Assembly: GCF_031846645.1 (NCBI RefSeq)
Contig: NZ_JAVRHN010000008.1
Span: 124,001-188,000 of the forward strand
DNA: 64,000 nt
DNA from: Autumnicola psychrophila
GTDB lineage: Bacteria; Bacteroidota; Bacteroidia; Flavobacteriales; Flavobacteriaceae
Reading direction: 5' to 3'
The position numbers and the translations under genes were made by a program. A model generated the notes under the pieces. It was given only the letters and a program-made list of their open reading frames with translations, had not been told where the DNA came from and did not search any database. Positions 1-8,674 of this stretch are shown here, one piece after another; the stretch's first letter is position 1; every line of letters starts with the position of its first letter.

Positions 1-777
1 TTCGCGGCTAATAATTGTTTGGAGTCCGTCAATAATTTTTGCTGAAATCATTACAGGATCGGTTCCGGACCAGGGCTGGGAACCGTGTGTTTGCGTCCCT
101 TTTACATCAATTACAAAACGTTCCACGGCTGCCATGATACCTTCAGGTTTGTATGTAATCGTCCCCACAGGAACTTCAGAATCTATATGTAAACCAAAAA
201 TGGCATCAACATCAGGATTTTTCAGCACACCTTCTTTTATCATCAAAGCCGCACCACCTTCTTCCCCGGGTGGCGCTCCCTCTTCTGCAGGCTGAAAAAT
301 AAACTTCACTGTGCCGTTAATTTTGTCTTTATGATCTGATAAAATTTCAGCAACACCCATAAGAATAGCGGTATGTGTATCGTGGCCACAAGCGTGCATA
401 ACACCGGTTTCAGAACCTAAAAATTCTGTGGTAACTTTAGATTTAAAAGGAAGATCATTCCTTTCGGTCACGGGCAGGGCATCAATATCTGCACGAAGCG
501 CAACGGTCTTTCCCGGGTAATCTCCCTTTAGGATACCTACCACTCCGGTTTTTGCGACTTCAGTTTGTACCTCCATTCCAAGTCGTTCCAGATGAGCTGC
601 TATTTTTTCAGCGGTCTTAAATTCTCTGTTGGAGAGTTCAGGGTTTTGATGAAAGTCTCTGCGCCATTCGATTACTTTGTCTTCGATTTCTTCAATTTGT
701 TTATTTATTTGGAGATCGGGTTGTGCCAATAATCCACATTTGATAAATAGAAAAGCTGAAAATAACCTGTATTTCAT
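1..777 (-). CDS. M20 family amidohydrolase, cut by the window edge
   Basis: Reading the minus strand from the ATG at 777 gives an open frame that runs off the left edge, so only the N-terminal 259 residues are visible. A short signal-like start (MKYRLFSAFLFIKCGLLAQ) suggests export. The metal-binding motif HACGHDTHTA and the downstream QPAEEG, which holds the catalytic glutamate of M20 enzymes, are both present, as is LRADIDALP. The family hydrolyses N-acyl amino acids or similar amide substrates with two metal ions; the substrate here is unknown. It lies 5 bp downstream of a DsrE gene on the same strand, so the two are probably one transcript. The missing C-terminus prevents a check of the last metal ligands. 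Confidence 0.9.
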   Translation of the reverse strand, partial: MKYRLFSAFLFIKCGLLAQPDLQINKQIEEIEDKVIEWRRDFHQNPELSNREFKTAEKIAAHLERLGMEVQTEVAKTGVVGILKGDYPGKTVALRADIDALPVTERNDLPFKSKVTTEFLGSETGVMHACGHDTHTAILMGVAEILSDHKDKINGTVKFIFQPAEEGAPPGEEGGAALMIKEGVLKNPDVDAIFGLHIDSEVPVGTITYKPEGIMAAVERFVIDVKGTQTHGSQPWSGTDPVMISAKIIDGLQTIISRE

Positions 778-782
778 ATTTA

Positions 783-1331
783 CTAATTAAAATTGATTAA
801 ATAATAGTCGTCTTTTTGGAGCTGGACCAGCGCTGTCATTGCAGAAAGTGAAAATCTTACTTCCGGGTGAACCTCATGTTGTTTAATGTCCCGGTAAACT
901 GCGGTTTGCCCGCAGAGAATAATTTCCACCCCTTCCATTGCCAGCGCTGTTAATAATTCTTCGTTAGGATTAATGATATTATTAGCGGTTGCGGTTCTTC
1001 TCAAAAAAGCTTCACTATTAAGAACATCATTGGCGGCAGCTCCATGGACAACCAGCGCAATCTTGAGATTATTTGGATTTGCTCCTGCATTATAGTGCAT
1101 ATTGAGAAAGCGAGCAGCCGCTACAAAAATTTCATTTGGCTCTTGTTGATTCTCTGAAGGTCTGCTCACATCAAAAACTACTTTTAGCAGCGCGAGAGTA
1201 TCGGTTCTAAATTCAGCAAAAGGTATTTCATAACTGTCTCCATATTCTTCTATAAGACGTTTTTGTGCCAGTTCCTGGGCGAAAAAAAGTTGAGATAGAA
1301 AAATGGCAATTATCAGCATATAGTTCTTCAT
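783..1331 (-). CDS. DsrE/DsrF-like family protein, exported
   Basis: A 182-residue protein starting at MKNYMLIIAIFLSQ. An in-frame ATG 51 bases upstream exists, but the chosen start gives a clean signal peptide ending near FFAQ. The C-terminal half carries the DsrE-like pattern: LKIALVVHG, then a long helix, then GVEIILCGQTA with a cysteine near residue 140. DsrE-type folds act in sulfur transfer or as uncharacterised periplasmic proteins; the role of secreted flavobacterial versions is not established. It is the upstream gene of a pair with the M20 amidohydrolase. The family assignment is fairly sure, the function is not. Confidence 0.8.
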   Translation of the reverse strand: MKNYMLIIAIFLSQLFFAQELAQKRLIEEYGDSYEIPFAEFRTDTLALLKVVFDVSRPSENQQEPNEIFVAAARFLNMHYNAGANPNNLKIALVVHGAAANDVLNSEAFLRRTATANNIINPNEELLTALAMEGVEIILCGQTAVYRDIKQHEVHPEVRFSLSAMTALVQLQKDDYYLINFN

Positions 1332-1523
1332 GAGACAGCAATTTTTCTTTTCTGTAATATCTCCACCTTGAAATGCCGACAAAAGGCACCCATTTATCTA
1401 AAGATATTCAAAATATGGAACGGCTCATAATTATTCATATAGCTTTTATTTATAAGAAGGGACTTCCTGTTTTTGTAAACGTGCTTTTTTGGTTAAATTC
1501 ACGCCTTAAAAGAAGGAGGAAAA

Positions 1524-3842
1524 GTGGAATCTTATTTAGCTGAATTAAACGAAGCGCAGCGTGCGCCGGTATTGCAAAAAGACGGTGCAATGATTGTTAT
1601 TGCGGGTGCAGGATCAGGAAAAACGCGGGTGCTTACTTACAGAATTGCCTACCTGATGAGCCAGGGAGTGGATCCTTTTAACATTTTGTCGCTTACCTTT
1701 ACCAATAAGGCGGCACGGGAAATGAAAAACCGTATTTCCAAAATTGTTGGTAGTAGCGAAGCAAAGAATTTATGGATGGGGACTTTTCACTCCATTTTTG
1801 CCAAAATTCTACGATTTGAAGCGGACAAATTAGGTTATCCTTCAAATTTTACCATTTACGATACGCAGGATTCTCAGAGTGTCATAAGGGCAGTTATTAA
1901 GGATATGCGCCTGGATAAGGATGTTTATAAATATAAACAGGTCTATAACAGGATATCTTCTTTTAAGAATAGCCTGATTACCGTAAAAGCATATTTTCAG
2001 AATCCCGAATTGCAGGAAGCAGATGCCATGTCCAAAAAACCCAGAATGGGGGAAATTTATCAGGCTTATGTGGAACGATGTTTCAAGGCGGGCGCTATGG
2101 ATTTTGATGATTTACTGCTGAAAACAAACGAATTACTGAATCGTTTTCCTGAAGTGTTGCACAAATATCAGAGCAGGTTTAGGTATATTTTGGTGGATGA
2201 GTACCAGGATACCAACCATTCCCAATACCTGATTGTAAAAGCGCTTTCAGATAAGTTTCAGAATATTTGTGTGGTGGGTGATGATGCACAGAGTATCTAT
2301 GCATTTCGGGGAGCAAACATTAATAATATCCTCAATTTTCAGAAAGATTACGAAAATGTGGAAATGTACAGATTGGAGCAAAATTACCGCTCTACAAAGA
2401 ACATTGTTAATGCTGCCAACTCAATAATTGACAAAAATAAGACCAAGCTTGAAAAAGTTGTATGGACGGCCAATGATGATGGTCCTAAAATCGTCGTGAA
2501 CCGTCTGCTTACCGATGGGGAAGAAGGACGTTTTGTAGCAAGTTCTATTTTTGAAACCAAAATGCAGAATCAGTTATCCAATGGAGATTTTGCAATTCTC
2601 TATAGGACTAATGCACAGAGCAGGGCCATGGAAGATGCACTGCGGAAGCGGGATATTCCTTACAGAATTTACGGCGGACTATCATTTTACCAGCGGAAGG
2701 AGATAAAGGATATTCTTTCTTATTTAAGGTTGCTCATAAACCCCAAAGATGAAGAAGCGCTAAAGAGGATCATTAACTTTCCCGCCCGCGGAATAGGACA
2801 AACAACAATGGACCGGCTTAGTATAGCTGCAAATCAATATGGCAAATCAATTTTTGAGGTAATAGAAAATCTGGATCACCTGGATCTGAAGATCAATAAA
2901 AGTACACGAAATAAGCTGGAGAATTTCGTGAATATGATTAAAAGCTTCACCATCCTTAGCGAAAATGCAGATGCTTTTGTGGTTGCAGATACTGTTACTA
3001 AGAAAACAGGTCTTGTTCAGGAAATGAAAAAGGACGGTACTCCGGAAGGTGTCGCCAGGATTGAAAATATTGAAGAACTTTTAAACGGAATCAGAGATTT
3101 TGTGGAGGAGCAAAAGGAACTGGCAGATTCTTCCGGTTCTTTAGCCGAATTTTTGGAGGATGTAGCATTGGCGACAGATATGGACAAGGATACTTCAGAT
3201 GAAGACCGCGTAGCGCTTATGACGATTCACCTTGCCAAAGGACTTGAATTTCCCTATGTCTACATTGTAGGTCTTGAGGAAGATTTATTTCCTTCATCAA
3301 TGAGTATGAACACCAGAAGCGAACTTGAAGAGGAGCGTCGTTTATTCTACGTAGCCCTCACCCGTGCAGAAACCCAGGCATACTTAACTTATACACAGTC
3401 CCGGTATCGCTGGGGTAAACTTGTAGATGCCGAGCCTAGCAGGTTTATTGAAGAAATAGACGATCAATTTCTGGATTATCTTGTTCCGCAGGATGATTAC
3501 AAATACAAGCCGCTTATCGATACCGACATTTTTGGAGAAGTAGACAAGAGTAAACTTAGGCAAACAAAACCAAAGAAAGGAACCCCACCGCCGGCACATA
3601 AACCAACCGAGCAGCAGCTTCAGAAGCTTCGGAAATTAAAACCGGCTGCATCAGAACCGGCAAAAGCTACTAAAACAGTAAATCTGGCAGAAGGGAATGA
3701 AGTGGAGCACATGCGCTTTGGAAAAGGAAAGGTTTTGAAAATAGAAGGAGTGGGGCAGGACCAGAAAGCAGAGATCGACTTTGAGAATGGTGGAATTAAA
3801 AATTTACTACTCCGTTTTGCAAAGCTTAAGCTACTTTCTTAG
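1524..3842 (+). CDS. uvrD: UvrD/PcrA-type ATP-dependent DNA helicase
   Basis: A 772-residue superfamily 1A 3'-5' helicase. Walker A AGAGSGKTR is near residues 27-35, followed by LTFTNKAAREM (motif Ia), DEYQDTN (motif II), GDDAQSIYAFRGA (motif III), LEQNYRS (motif IV), LMTIHLAKGLEF (motif V) and ALTRAE (motif VI). The C-terminus has a Tudor-like segment (MRFGKGKVLKIEG) typical of PcrA/UvrD. It unwinds DNA in nucleotide excision and mismatch repair and clears RNA polymerase or RecA filaments. The start is GTG at 1524, preceded by AGGAGG at 1515-1520, which is unusual because Bacteroidota rarely rely on Shine-Dalgarno sites. The next possible ATG would delete the Q-motif, so GTG is preferred. 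Confidence 0.96.
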   Translation: MESYLAELNEAQRAPVLQKDGAMIVIAGAGSGKTRVLTYRIAYLMSQGVDPFNILSLTFTNKAAREMKNRISKIVGSSEAKNLWMGTFHSIFAKILRFEADKLGYPSNFTIYDTQDSQSVIRAVIKDMRLDKDVYKYKQVYNRISSFKNSLITVKAYFQNPELQEADAMSKKPRMGEIYQAYVERCFKAGAMDFDDLLLKTNELLNRFPEVLHKYQSRFRYILVDEYQDTNHSQYLIVKALSDKFQNICVVGDDAQSIYAFRGANINNILNFQKDYENVEMYRLEQNYRSTKNIVNAANSIIDKNKTKLEKVVWTANDDGPKIVVNRLLTDGEEGRFVASSIFETKMQNQLSNGDFAILYRTNAQSRAMEDALRKRDIPYRIYGGLSFYQRKEIKDILSYLRLLINPKDEEALKRIINFPARGIGQTTMDRLSIAANQYGKSIFEVIENLDHLDLKINKSTRNKLENFVNMIKSFTILSENADAFVVADTVTKKTGLVQEMKKDGTPEGVARIENIEELLNGIRDFVEEQKELADSSGSLAEFLEDVALATDMDKDTSDEDRVALMTIHLAKGLEFPYVYIVGLEEDLFPSSMSMNTRSELEEERRLFYVALTRAETQAYLTYTQSRYRWGKLVDAEPSRFIEEIDDQFLDYLVPQDDYKYKPLIDTDIFGEVDKSKLRQTKPKKGTPPPAHKPTEQQLQKLRKLKPAASEPAKATKTVNLAEGNEVEHMRFGKGKVLKIEGVGQDQKAEIDFENGGIKNLLLRFAKLKLLS

Positions 3843-3913
3843 GATAATTTTCAGTTAAACTTCTGTTATAGAGGCTTTTTTCTATCTCATTATTTTTATA
3901 TTCAAAAGAAAAA

Positions 3914-4123
3914 ATGATAAGGGAAGGAAGCAAGGTCTCCTGGAAGTGGGGAAATGGAACAGCAGAAGGAAAGGTGGTTTCTACTTTTAATGAGAAGGTG
4001 ACCAAAACCATTAATGGAAGTAAAATTACCAGGAACGGGGAAGAAGGTAATAAAGCATTGTATATTGAACAGGAAGACGGGAGCAAGGTTTTAAAACTCG
4101 AAAAGGAGGTAGAAAAAATGTAA
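3914..4123 (+). CDS. DUF2945 (HVA1 Tudor-like) domain protein
   Basis: A 69-residue basic protein that is entirely one small beta-barrel domain. It has the family's hallmark opening GSKVSWKWGNGTAEGKVV and the later GNKALYIEQEDG. Members of the DUF2945 or hypervirulence-associated Tudor family occur widely as stand-alone small proteins with no settled function. It follows uvrD by 71 bp and precedes the YciO-type gene by 49 bp, all on the plus strand, so a short operon is possible. The helicase upstream also ends in a Tudor-like segment, but no functional link is shown. Confidence 0.85.
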   Translation: MIREGSKVSWKWGNGTAEGKVVSTFNEKVTKTINGSKITRNGEEGNKALYIEQEDGSKVLKLEKEVEKM

Positions 4124-4172
4124 ATTTTACCAGGAACCGGAAAGAGAAAAACTAATAATAAAAATTGGATCT

Positions 4173-4793
4173 ATGGCGGAATTACTAAGAATATACAATG
4201 AAAATCCTGAAGCAAATAAAATAAAAAAGGTGGTAGATACCTTGAGAAATGGGGGATTAGTAATCTACCCCACAGACACCGTCTACGGTTTGGGATGTGA
4301 TATTACAAATACTGCAGCACTTGAAAAAATTGCACAGATAAAGGGCATAAAATTAGATAAGGCTAATTTCTCCTTTATTTGTGAGGATCTCAGCAATCTT
4401 TCAGATTACGTAAAACAAATAGACACTGCTACGTTTAAAATTTTGAAAAGATGTCTGCCTGGGCCTTATACTTTTGTCCTCCCCGGGAACAACAATCTCC
4501 CAAACGTCTTTAAGAAAAAGAAAACCGTCGGGATTAGAGTTCCAGATAATAATATATGTAAAGCTTTAGTATCGGGATTAGGCAATCCTATTGTATCCAC
4601 TTCGATAAAAGATGATGATGAGGTCCTGGAATATACCACAGATCCTGAGCTTATAAAGGAAAAATGGAATCATCTTGTAGATATAGTAATTGACGGTGGT
4701 TTTGGTAATAATATTCCTTCCACGGTAATTGATTTAACTACGGCAACTCCGGAGGTTATACGGGAAGGAAAAGGCAGTATAGAGATTATGTAA
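4173..4793 (+). CDS. YciO-type YrdC/Sua5 family protein
   Basis: A 206-residue single YrdC-fold protein, the same length as E. coli YciO. It shares with YciO the IYPTDTVYGLGCDI start, the PGPYTFVLPG stretch, the VGIRVPDN block and the VIDLTTATPEVIREG C-terminus. In place of the STSAN-type signature of true TsaC it has STSIKDDD, and it lacks the KKR...KSL nucleotide-site pattern. TsaC/Sua5 enzymes make threonylcarbamoyl-AMP for the t6A37 modification of tRNA; YciO has weak or different activity. A second paralogue at 38628-39200 has the TsaC features, so this copy is probably not the main t6A enzyme. A strong hairpin terminator follows. Confidence 0.88.
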   Translation: MAELLRIYNENPEANKIKKVVDTLRNGGLVIYPTDTVYGLGCDITNTAALEKIAQIKGIKLDKANFSFICEDLSNLSDYVKQIDTATFKILKRCLPGPYTFVLPGNNNLPNVFKKKKTVGIRVPDNNICKALVSGLGNPIVSTSIKDDDEVLEYTTDPELIKEKWNHLVDIVIDGGFGNNIPSTVIDLTTATPEVIREGKGSIEIM

Positions 4794-4839
4794 AAGCAGC
4801 CTTGAGAGAACTAATCTAACTAATCTTTCAAAGAAAATA

Positions 4840-4872
4840 AAGCCTTCTGACAAGATCAGAAGGCTTTATTTT
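4840..4872. terminator. Bidirectional rho-independent terminator
   Basis: AAGCCTTCTG at 4840-4849 pairs with CAGAAGGCTT at 4857-4866 across a seven-base loop, with an A-rich left flank and a T-rich right flank. It can serve the YciO-type gene on the plus strand and the remnant gene on the minus strand. Confidence 0.85.
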
Positions 4873-4889
4873 TAAAAGATTTTTATCTT

Positions 4890-5060
4890 TTACTTTTTTG
4901 CAGTTGTTGTACTTACAATATTTTCAACAACAGAAACAAAAGCTTCGTGAACTTCATCCTGAGTTAAAATATGACCTTGCTTTTGTGCACCTTGGGCTAG
5001 TTCATAGCCTAAACGTGCTGCTTCAAGTCTCTGGAGAGGGGTTCCGTAGGATATTTTAGA
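4890..5060 (-). pseudogene. 3' remnant of an unrecognised gene
   Basis: On the minus strand an open frame of 56 codons runs from just inside a TAA at 5061-5063 to a TAA at 4890-4892. It has no ATG or GTG start. Its composition is protein-like (GTPLQRLEAARLGYELAQGA, then a helical segment ending in VENIVSTTTAKK), and it ends immediately before a good terminator, as a real gene would. I do not recognise the family. The likely reading is the last exon-like piece of a deleted gene; a chance open frame is possible but less likely given the regular codon usage. Confidence 0.4.
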
Positions 5061-5135
5061 TTAAATGCATATATCCAGCAATTATTAGCTTTAACAGAAT
5101 ATATACGGAGAACCATTAGAAAATTAATCAATAAA

Positions 5136-5160
5136 AAAGCCCCGCAAATTGCGGGGCTTT
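5136..5160 (-). terminator. Rho-independent terminator of the OmpA gene
   Basis: AAAGCCCCGC at 5136-5145 pairs perfectly with GCGGGGCTTT at 5151-5160 around AAATT. It lies 23 bp past the OmpA stop codon on the minus strand and continues into T-rich sequence in that direction. Confidence 0.9.
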
Positions 5161-5182
5161 CGTAATTATATTTTAAACTCCT

Positions 5183-6031
5183 TTAGTTTTGAGAAGCTGC
5201 ATTTGCTTCTTTCATTCCTTCTTCAATCATTCCATAGAATTGATCAAGTTTAGGAAGCACTACGATACGAGTCCTTCTGTTTTTAGCACGGCCTTCAGCA
5301 GTTTCGTTTGTTGCTACAGGAACGTAGTAACTTCTACCGGCAGCAGTCATACGAGCTGGCTCAACCCCAAACTCATCCTGGAGAACTCTGACTACAGAAG
5401 TAGCTCTCTTTACACTAAGATCCCAGTTATCTTCAATAACTCCGCTGCTAATTGGCTTATCATCGGTATGACCTTCAACCATAAACTCGATGTTCGGCTT
5501 GTTTTTAACTACGGTAGCAACTTTTCCAAGAACTTCCTTTGCTCTGTTGGTCACGTTGTAGCGTCCACTGTCAAATAATAACTTATCTGAAATGGATACA
5601 TAAACAACTCCTTTTTCAACATTAATTTCGATATCCTCATCATTAATATTACCTAAAGCACCTTTAAGGCTGGTAACCAATGCAAGGGTAACAGAATCTT
5701 TCTTGTTTATGGCATCACGCATACTGCTTATAGCCATATCCTTTTCTTTAATACTCTCTAAAGAACGCTCCAGATTTTCAGCTTCTTTTTTAGATAAAGT
5801 AGCCAAATCTCCTACGTTGTTCAAGAGTGCTGCATTGGTGTTATTTAAAGTTGATATTTGGCTATTTAACCTTTCCTTCTCGTCGAGACAGGAGTTAAGT
5901 TTTACAGTAGCTGTATTTAATTGATCCTGAGTTTCTCTTTGCTTAGTCTCCAGTTCTGCATATTTCTTTTGAGAAACACAAGAAGAAAGCATAATAGCGG
6001 CTGTTGCCGATAGAAGCATGAATTTTTTCAT
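5183..6031 (-). CDS. OmpA family lipoprotein
   Basis: A 282-residue outer-membrane-associated lipoprotein. A lipobox ends at cysteine 18 (IMLSSCVSQ). Residues about 25-115 form a coiled coil rich in Glu, Asn and Leu. The C-terminal OmpA domain (about 140-260) has the peptidoglycan-binding core VEGHTDDKPI, the NWDLSVKRA segment and the AEGRAKNRRTRIVV end. The protein probably tethers the outer membrane to peptidoglycan, in the manner of Pal and related proteins. It is monocistronic, with a TACTTTTG element at 6063-6070 on the minus strand and a strong terminator downstream. Confidence 0.93.
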   Translation of the reverse strand: MKKFMLLSATAAIMLSSCVSQKKYAELETKQRETQDQLNTATVKLNSCLDEKERLNSQISTLNNTNAALLNNVGDLATLSKKEAENLERSLESIKEKDMAISSMRDAINKKDSVTLALVTSLKGALGNINDEDIEINVEKGVVYVSISDKLLFDSGRYNVTNRAKEVLGKVATVVKNKPNIEFMVEGHTDDKPISSGVIEDNWDLSVKRATSVVRVLQDEFGVEPARMTAAGRSYYVPVATNETAEGRAKNRRTRIVVLPKLDQFYGMIEEGMKEANAASQN

Positions 6032-6062
6032 AACTTGAAAATATTATTAATGTTAGATGACC

Positions 6063-6070
6063 CAAAAGTA
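6063..6070 (-). promoter_or_regulatory. Bacteroidota -7 element for the OmpA gene
   Basis: CAAAAGTA on the plus strand is TACTTTTG on the minus strand, matching the Bacteroidota TAnnTTTG -7 consensus. It lies 31 bp upstream of the OmpA start codon. No convincing -33 TTG was identified. Confidence 0.5.
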
Positions 6071-6122
6071 TCAAAAAAAAACTTTCTTATAAAGTAATTT
6101 TAACATTTCTTTGCGTCGATTT

Positions 6123-7115
6123 TTAAATTTCCTCAAATATCTTCTTTCCTCGAAGATAGCGGGCATACACAACGGATTCTATTTTATAATATTGTTCTTT
6201 TTTAGGAAAATTTTTTCTTTTTTTTCTCATTGCTGAAAATGAAGAATAAAAATGCAAATGTGCCCTCAAAACTGCAAAAAAATGATTGAACTTTCCCTGC
6301 CCCAAAAATCGGAAAGCAGCTATTCCATCCAGTATCATTCGTATAAAGAGAACCCAAAATACTTGTGGTGACGGTACATTCTTAATAATTAAGTAGAGAC
6401 TGTTTCTAAAATTAAAAAAAGTTTTGATAGGGTTGATACTGCTTAAAGTAGCACCGCCTACGTGGTAGATTATGGATTTTGAGGCAAACCTTATGCTGTA
6501 ATTAAGGTTATTTAACCTCCAGCAAAGGTCAATTTCTTCCTGATGAGCAAAAAAATCCTCGTCAAAACCACCGGCAGCCAAAAATGCCTCTTTTCGGATG
6601 GCAAGGCAGGCACCACTGGCCCAAAAGATGGTCGTATCATCATTATATTGGCCATTATCCTTCTCAATTTCGTCAAAAATCCTTCCACGGCAGAAGGGAT
6701 AAGCGTATTTGTCAATAAAACCTCCTGCAGCTCCTGCATACTCGAAGTAGGATTTACTATTATAATCCAGTATCTTAGGTTGTACTGCTCCTACTTTTGG
6801 TGCATATTCAAAAATGGCAATTATCGGCTTTAGCCAGCCAGGTGTTACTTCAATATCGCTGTTTAGCAGAATATAAATATCTTCATCTAAGTTGCGGAGC
6901 GCATCATTGTAGCCTTTTGCATAACCTCCGTTGGTTTTATTTTGAATAATGCTGACTTGCGGAAAATTTTTCCGTAGAAATTTAACCGAATCATCTGTAG
7001 AGGCATTGTCTGCCACATAGACTGTAGCTTCAGGAGAATGGGAAATGACGGAGGGAAGGAATTGCTTCAGAAGTTCTTTTCCGTTCCAGTTTAAGATGAC
7101 TACTGCAGTTTTCAT
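6123..7115 (-). CDS. Family 2 glycosyltransferase
   Basis: A 330-residue GT-A fold enzyme. It begins VVILNWNGKELLKQFLPS, has the nucleotide-sugar site VADNASTDDS near residue 35, the NGGYAKGYNDAL helix and the divalent-metal site LLNSDIEV near residue 84. ACLAIRKEAF and EEIDLCWRL are typical of the rhamnosyltransferase-like GT2 group. The last third has hydrophobic helices (about 225-290), suggesting membrane association. It probably adds a sugar to an envelope glycan, but it lies apart from the glycan locus at 39-47 kb. In Flavobacteriaceae a GT2 is commonly found beside the HsdR_N/holA pair, as here. Confidence 0.9.
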   Translation of the reverse strand: MKTAVVILNWNGKELLKQFLPSVISHSPEATVYVADNASTDDSVKFLRKNFPQVSIIQNKTNGGYAKGYNDALRNLDEDIYILLNSDIEVTPGWLKPIIAIFEYAPKVGAVQPKILDYNSKSYFEYAGAAGGFIDKYAYPFCRGRIFDEIEKDNGQYNDDTTIFWASGACLAIRKEAFLAAGGFDEDFFAHQEEIDLCWRLNNLNYSIRFASKSIIYHVGGATLSSINPIKTFFNFRNSLYLIIKNVPSPQVFWVLFIRMILDGIAAFRFLGQGKFNHFFAVLRAHLHFYSSFSAMRKKRKNFPKKEQYYKIESVVYARYLRGKKIFEEI

Positions 7116-7126
7116 AATTGCATTTA

Positions 7127-7579
7127 CTATTCGGTTTTCTGAAAAAAGGGTATTTCCTTCAGAAAATTATATTTTTCTGCCTTGTAATCCAGCTGACAAT
7201 AATAATGATCAATTCCGTTAGTCACCATAAGATAAGTGGCCTTCAGGCTCAAATTATACCTTGCAATCTGGTCAAAAGTTTCCTGAGTTATTTTAATTTT
7301 TGGAGCTTTACATTCTACAATAAGATGAATGTTACCGTCAGGATTAAAAACCACAATATCGTACCGCTTTACCAGATCCCCCAGCTTTAGTTGTTTTTCA
7401 ACATTAATAAGACTTTCCGGATATTTTTTTTCTTCAGTCAAAAACCGGACACAATTTTGTCTCACCCATTCTTCAGGAGTAAGAATGATGAATTTTTTCC
7501 GTAGTTTGTCAAAAACAGCTGTTTTATTTTGAGTATTTTTGAACCGAAAGCTATACCGCGGAAAGTTTAATTCTTGCAT
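7127..7579 (-). CDS. HsdR N-terminal-domain protein (PD-(D/E)XK fold)
   Basis: A 150-residue protein starting MQELNFPRYSF. The open frame extends 27 codons upstream, but the -7 element CAAAAATA (7585-7592 on the plus strand) sits just before this ATG and favours the shorter form. It carries LTPEEWVRQN and the nuclease-core pattern DIVVFNPDG then LIVECKAPK, in which D, E and K match PD-(D/E)XK catalytic positions. The domain is the N-terminal nuclease of type I restriction HsdR, yet no helicase or modification subunit is nearby. Stand-alone versions are conserved in Bacteroidota next to holA; their role is unknown and may be DNA repair rather than restriction. Confidence 0.85.
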   Translation of the reverse strand: MQELNFPRYSFRFKNTQNKTAVFDKLRKKFIILTPEEWVRQNCVRFLTEEKKYPESLINVEKQLKLGDLVKRYDIVVFNPDGNIHLIVECKAPKIKITQETFDQIARYNLSLKATYLMVTNGIDHYYCQLDYKAEKYNFLKEIPFFQKTE

Positions 7580-7584
7580 AGCGC

Positions 7585-7592
7585 CAAAAATA
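7585..7592 (-). promoter_or_regulatory. Bacteroidota -7 element for the HsdR_N gene
   Basis: CAAAAATA on the plus strand is TATTTTTG on the minus strand, a full TAnnTTTG match 5 bp before the ATG at 7579. This implies a very short leader and decides the start site. Confidence 0.5.
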
Positions 7593-7666
7593 AGAAAGAA
7601 AAAATAACCCTTCTGTGAAAAATTCTGAAAAGAACAGGAAGGATAAAAAGATCCCCACATCTACCA

Positions 7667-8671
7667 ATGGACGAAGCCAGGCAAATCGTTAACAGCATAC
7701 AGAGCGGAAAAATTGAACCTGTGTACTTTTTAATGGGCGAAGAGCCATATTATATAGATAAGATTGCCGATTTTATTGCAGATAACGTTCTGCAAGAGGA
7801 GGAAAAAGGTTTTAACCAGATTGTGATGTATGGGCGGGATACGAGCATAGATGAGATCGCCAGCAATGCAAAACGTTATCCTATGATGGCAGAGCGGCAG
7901 GTGATTATTGTAAAGGAGGCGCAGGATCTTTCCAGGACCATAGAGCAGTTAACGGCCTATGCAGAGAATCCGCAGCCTACTACCACACTGGTAATGTGCT
8001 ACAAGTACAAAAAGATCGATAAACGGAAAAAACTCTACAAAGCCGTAGCAAAAACGGGTGTTATCTTTGAAAGCAAGCGTCTCTACGAGAATCAGGTGGC
8101 ACAGTGGATCCAGACTACGCTGAAAACGAGAAACTACAGCATTTCACCCAAGGGCGCACAAATGTTGGTAGAATTCCTTGGGAACGATCTTGGAAAAATT
8201 GAGAATGAGTTGCAAAAACTACAGTTAATAGTTCCCGAAGGAACACAAATTACTCCGGAATTAATAGAAGAGAACATTGGAATAAGTAAAGATTTTAACA
8301 ATTTTGAGCTAAGAAAAGCGGTGGGAATGAAGGATACTTTAAAGGCCCACCGAATTATAAATTATTTTGCGCAAAATCCAAAGGACAATCCTCTTGTAGT
8401 TACCATTTCCCTGTTGTTCTCCTACTTTTCCCAGTTATTGCAATATCATGGACTTTCAGATAAGTCCAAAGGAAACGTGGCGCGACAGTTAAAGATTAAT
8501 CCGTATTTCGTGAGCGATTACACTACAGGCGCCAGGAATTATCCTATGAAAAAAGTGAGCGGTGTGATTAGCCTGTTGCATGAAACCGATGTAAAAAGTA
8601 AAGGAGTAGGATCTGTAAACGTTTCACAGGGCGACCTACTAAAGGAATTGCTGGTAAAAATAATGCACTAA
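7667..8671 (+). CDS. holA: DNA polymerase III delta subunit
   Basis: A 334-residue clamp-loader subunit. It opens with the HolA pattern (VYFLMGEEPYYIDKIADFI), contains RQVIIVKEAQ near residue 75 and the C-terminal collar region ending in LKELLVKI. HolA opens the beta sliding clamp during loading by the gamma/tau complex. It is divergent from the HsdR_N gene and followed by menA after 3 bp, so it is probably cotranscribed with the menaquinone genes. The length is normal for the family. Confidence 0.95.
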   Translation: MDEARQIVNSIQSGKIEPVYFLMGEEPYYIDKIADFIADNVLQEEEKGFNQIVMYGRDTSIDEIASNAKRYPMMAERQVIIVKEAQDLSRTIEQLTAYAENPQPTTTLVMCYKYKKIDKRKKLYKAVAKTGVIFESKRLYENQVAQWIQTTLKTRNYSISPKGAQMLVEFLGNDLGKIENELQKLQLIVPEGTQITPELIEENIGISKDFNNFELRKAVGMKDTLKAHRIINYFAQNPKDNPLVVTISLLFSYFSQLLQYHGLSDKSKGNVARQLKINPYFVSDYTTGARNYPMKKVSGVISLLHETDVKSKGVGSVNVSQGDLLKELLVKIMH

Positions 8672-8674
8672 TTC

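Noticed and set aside
6811..6830. AAAATGGCAATTATCGGC inside the GT2 gene (also 1301-1318 in the DsrE gene)
   Set aside because: On the coding strand these encode IIAIF-type segments that fit their proteins; the match to the repeat core is likely chance in AT-rich codons, so they are not counted as repeat copies.
7127..7579. Part of a type I restriction system
   Set aside because: No HsdM, HsdS or helicase part is present.
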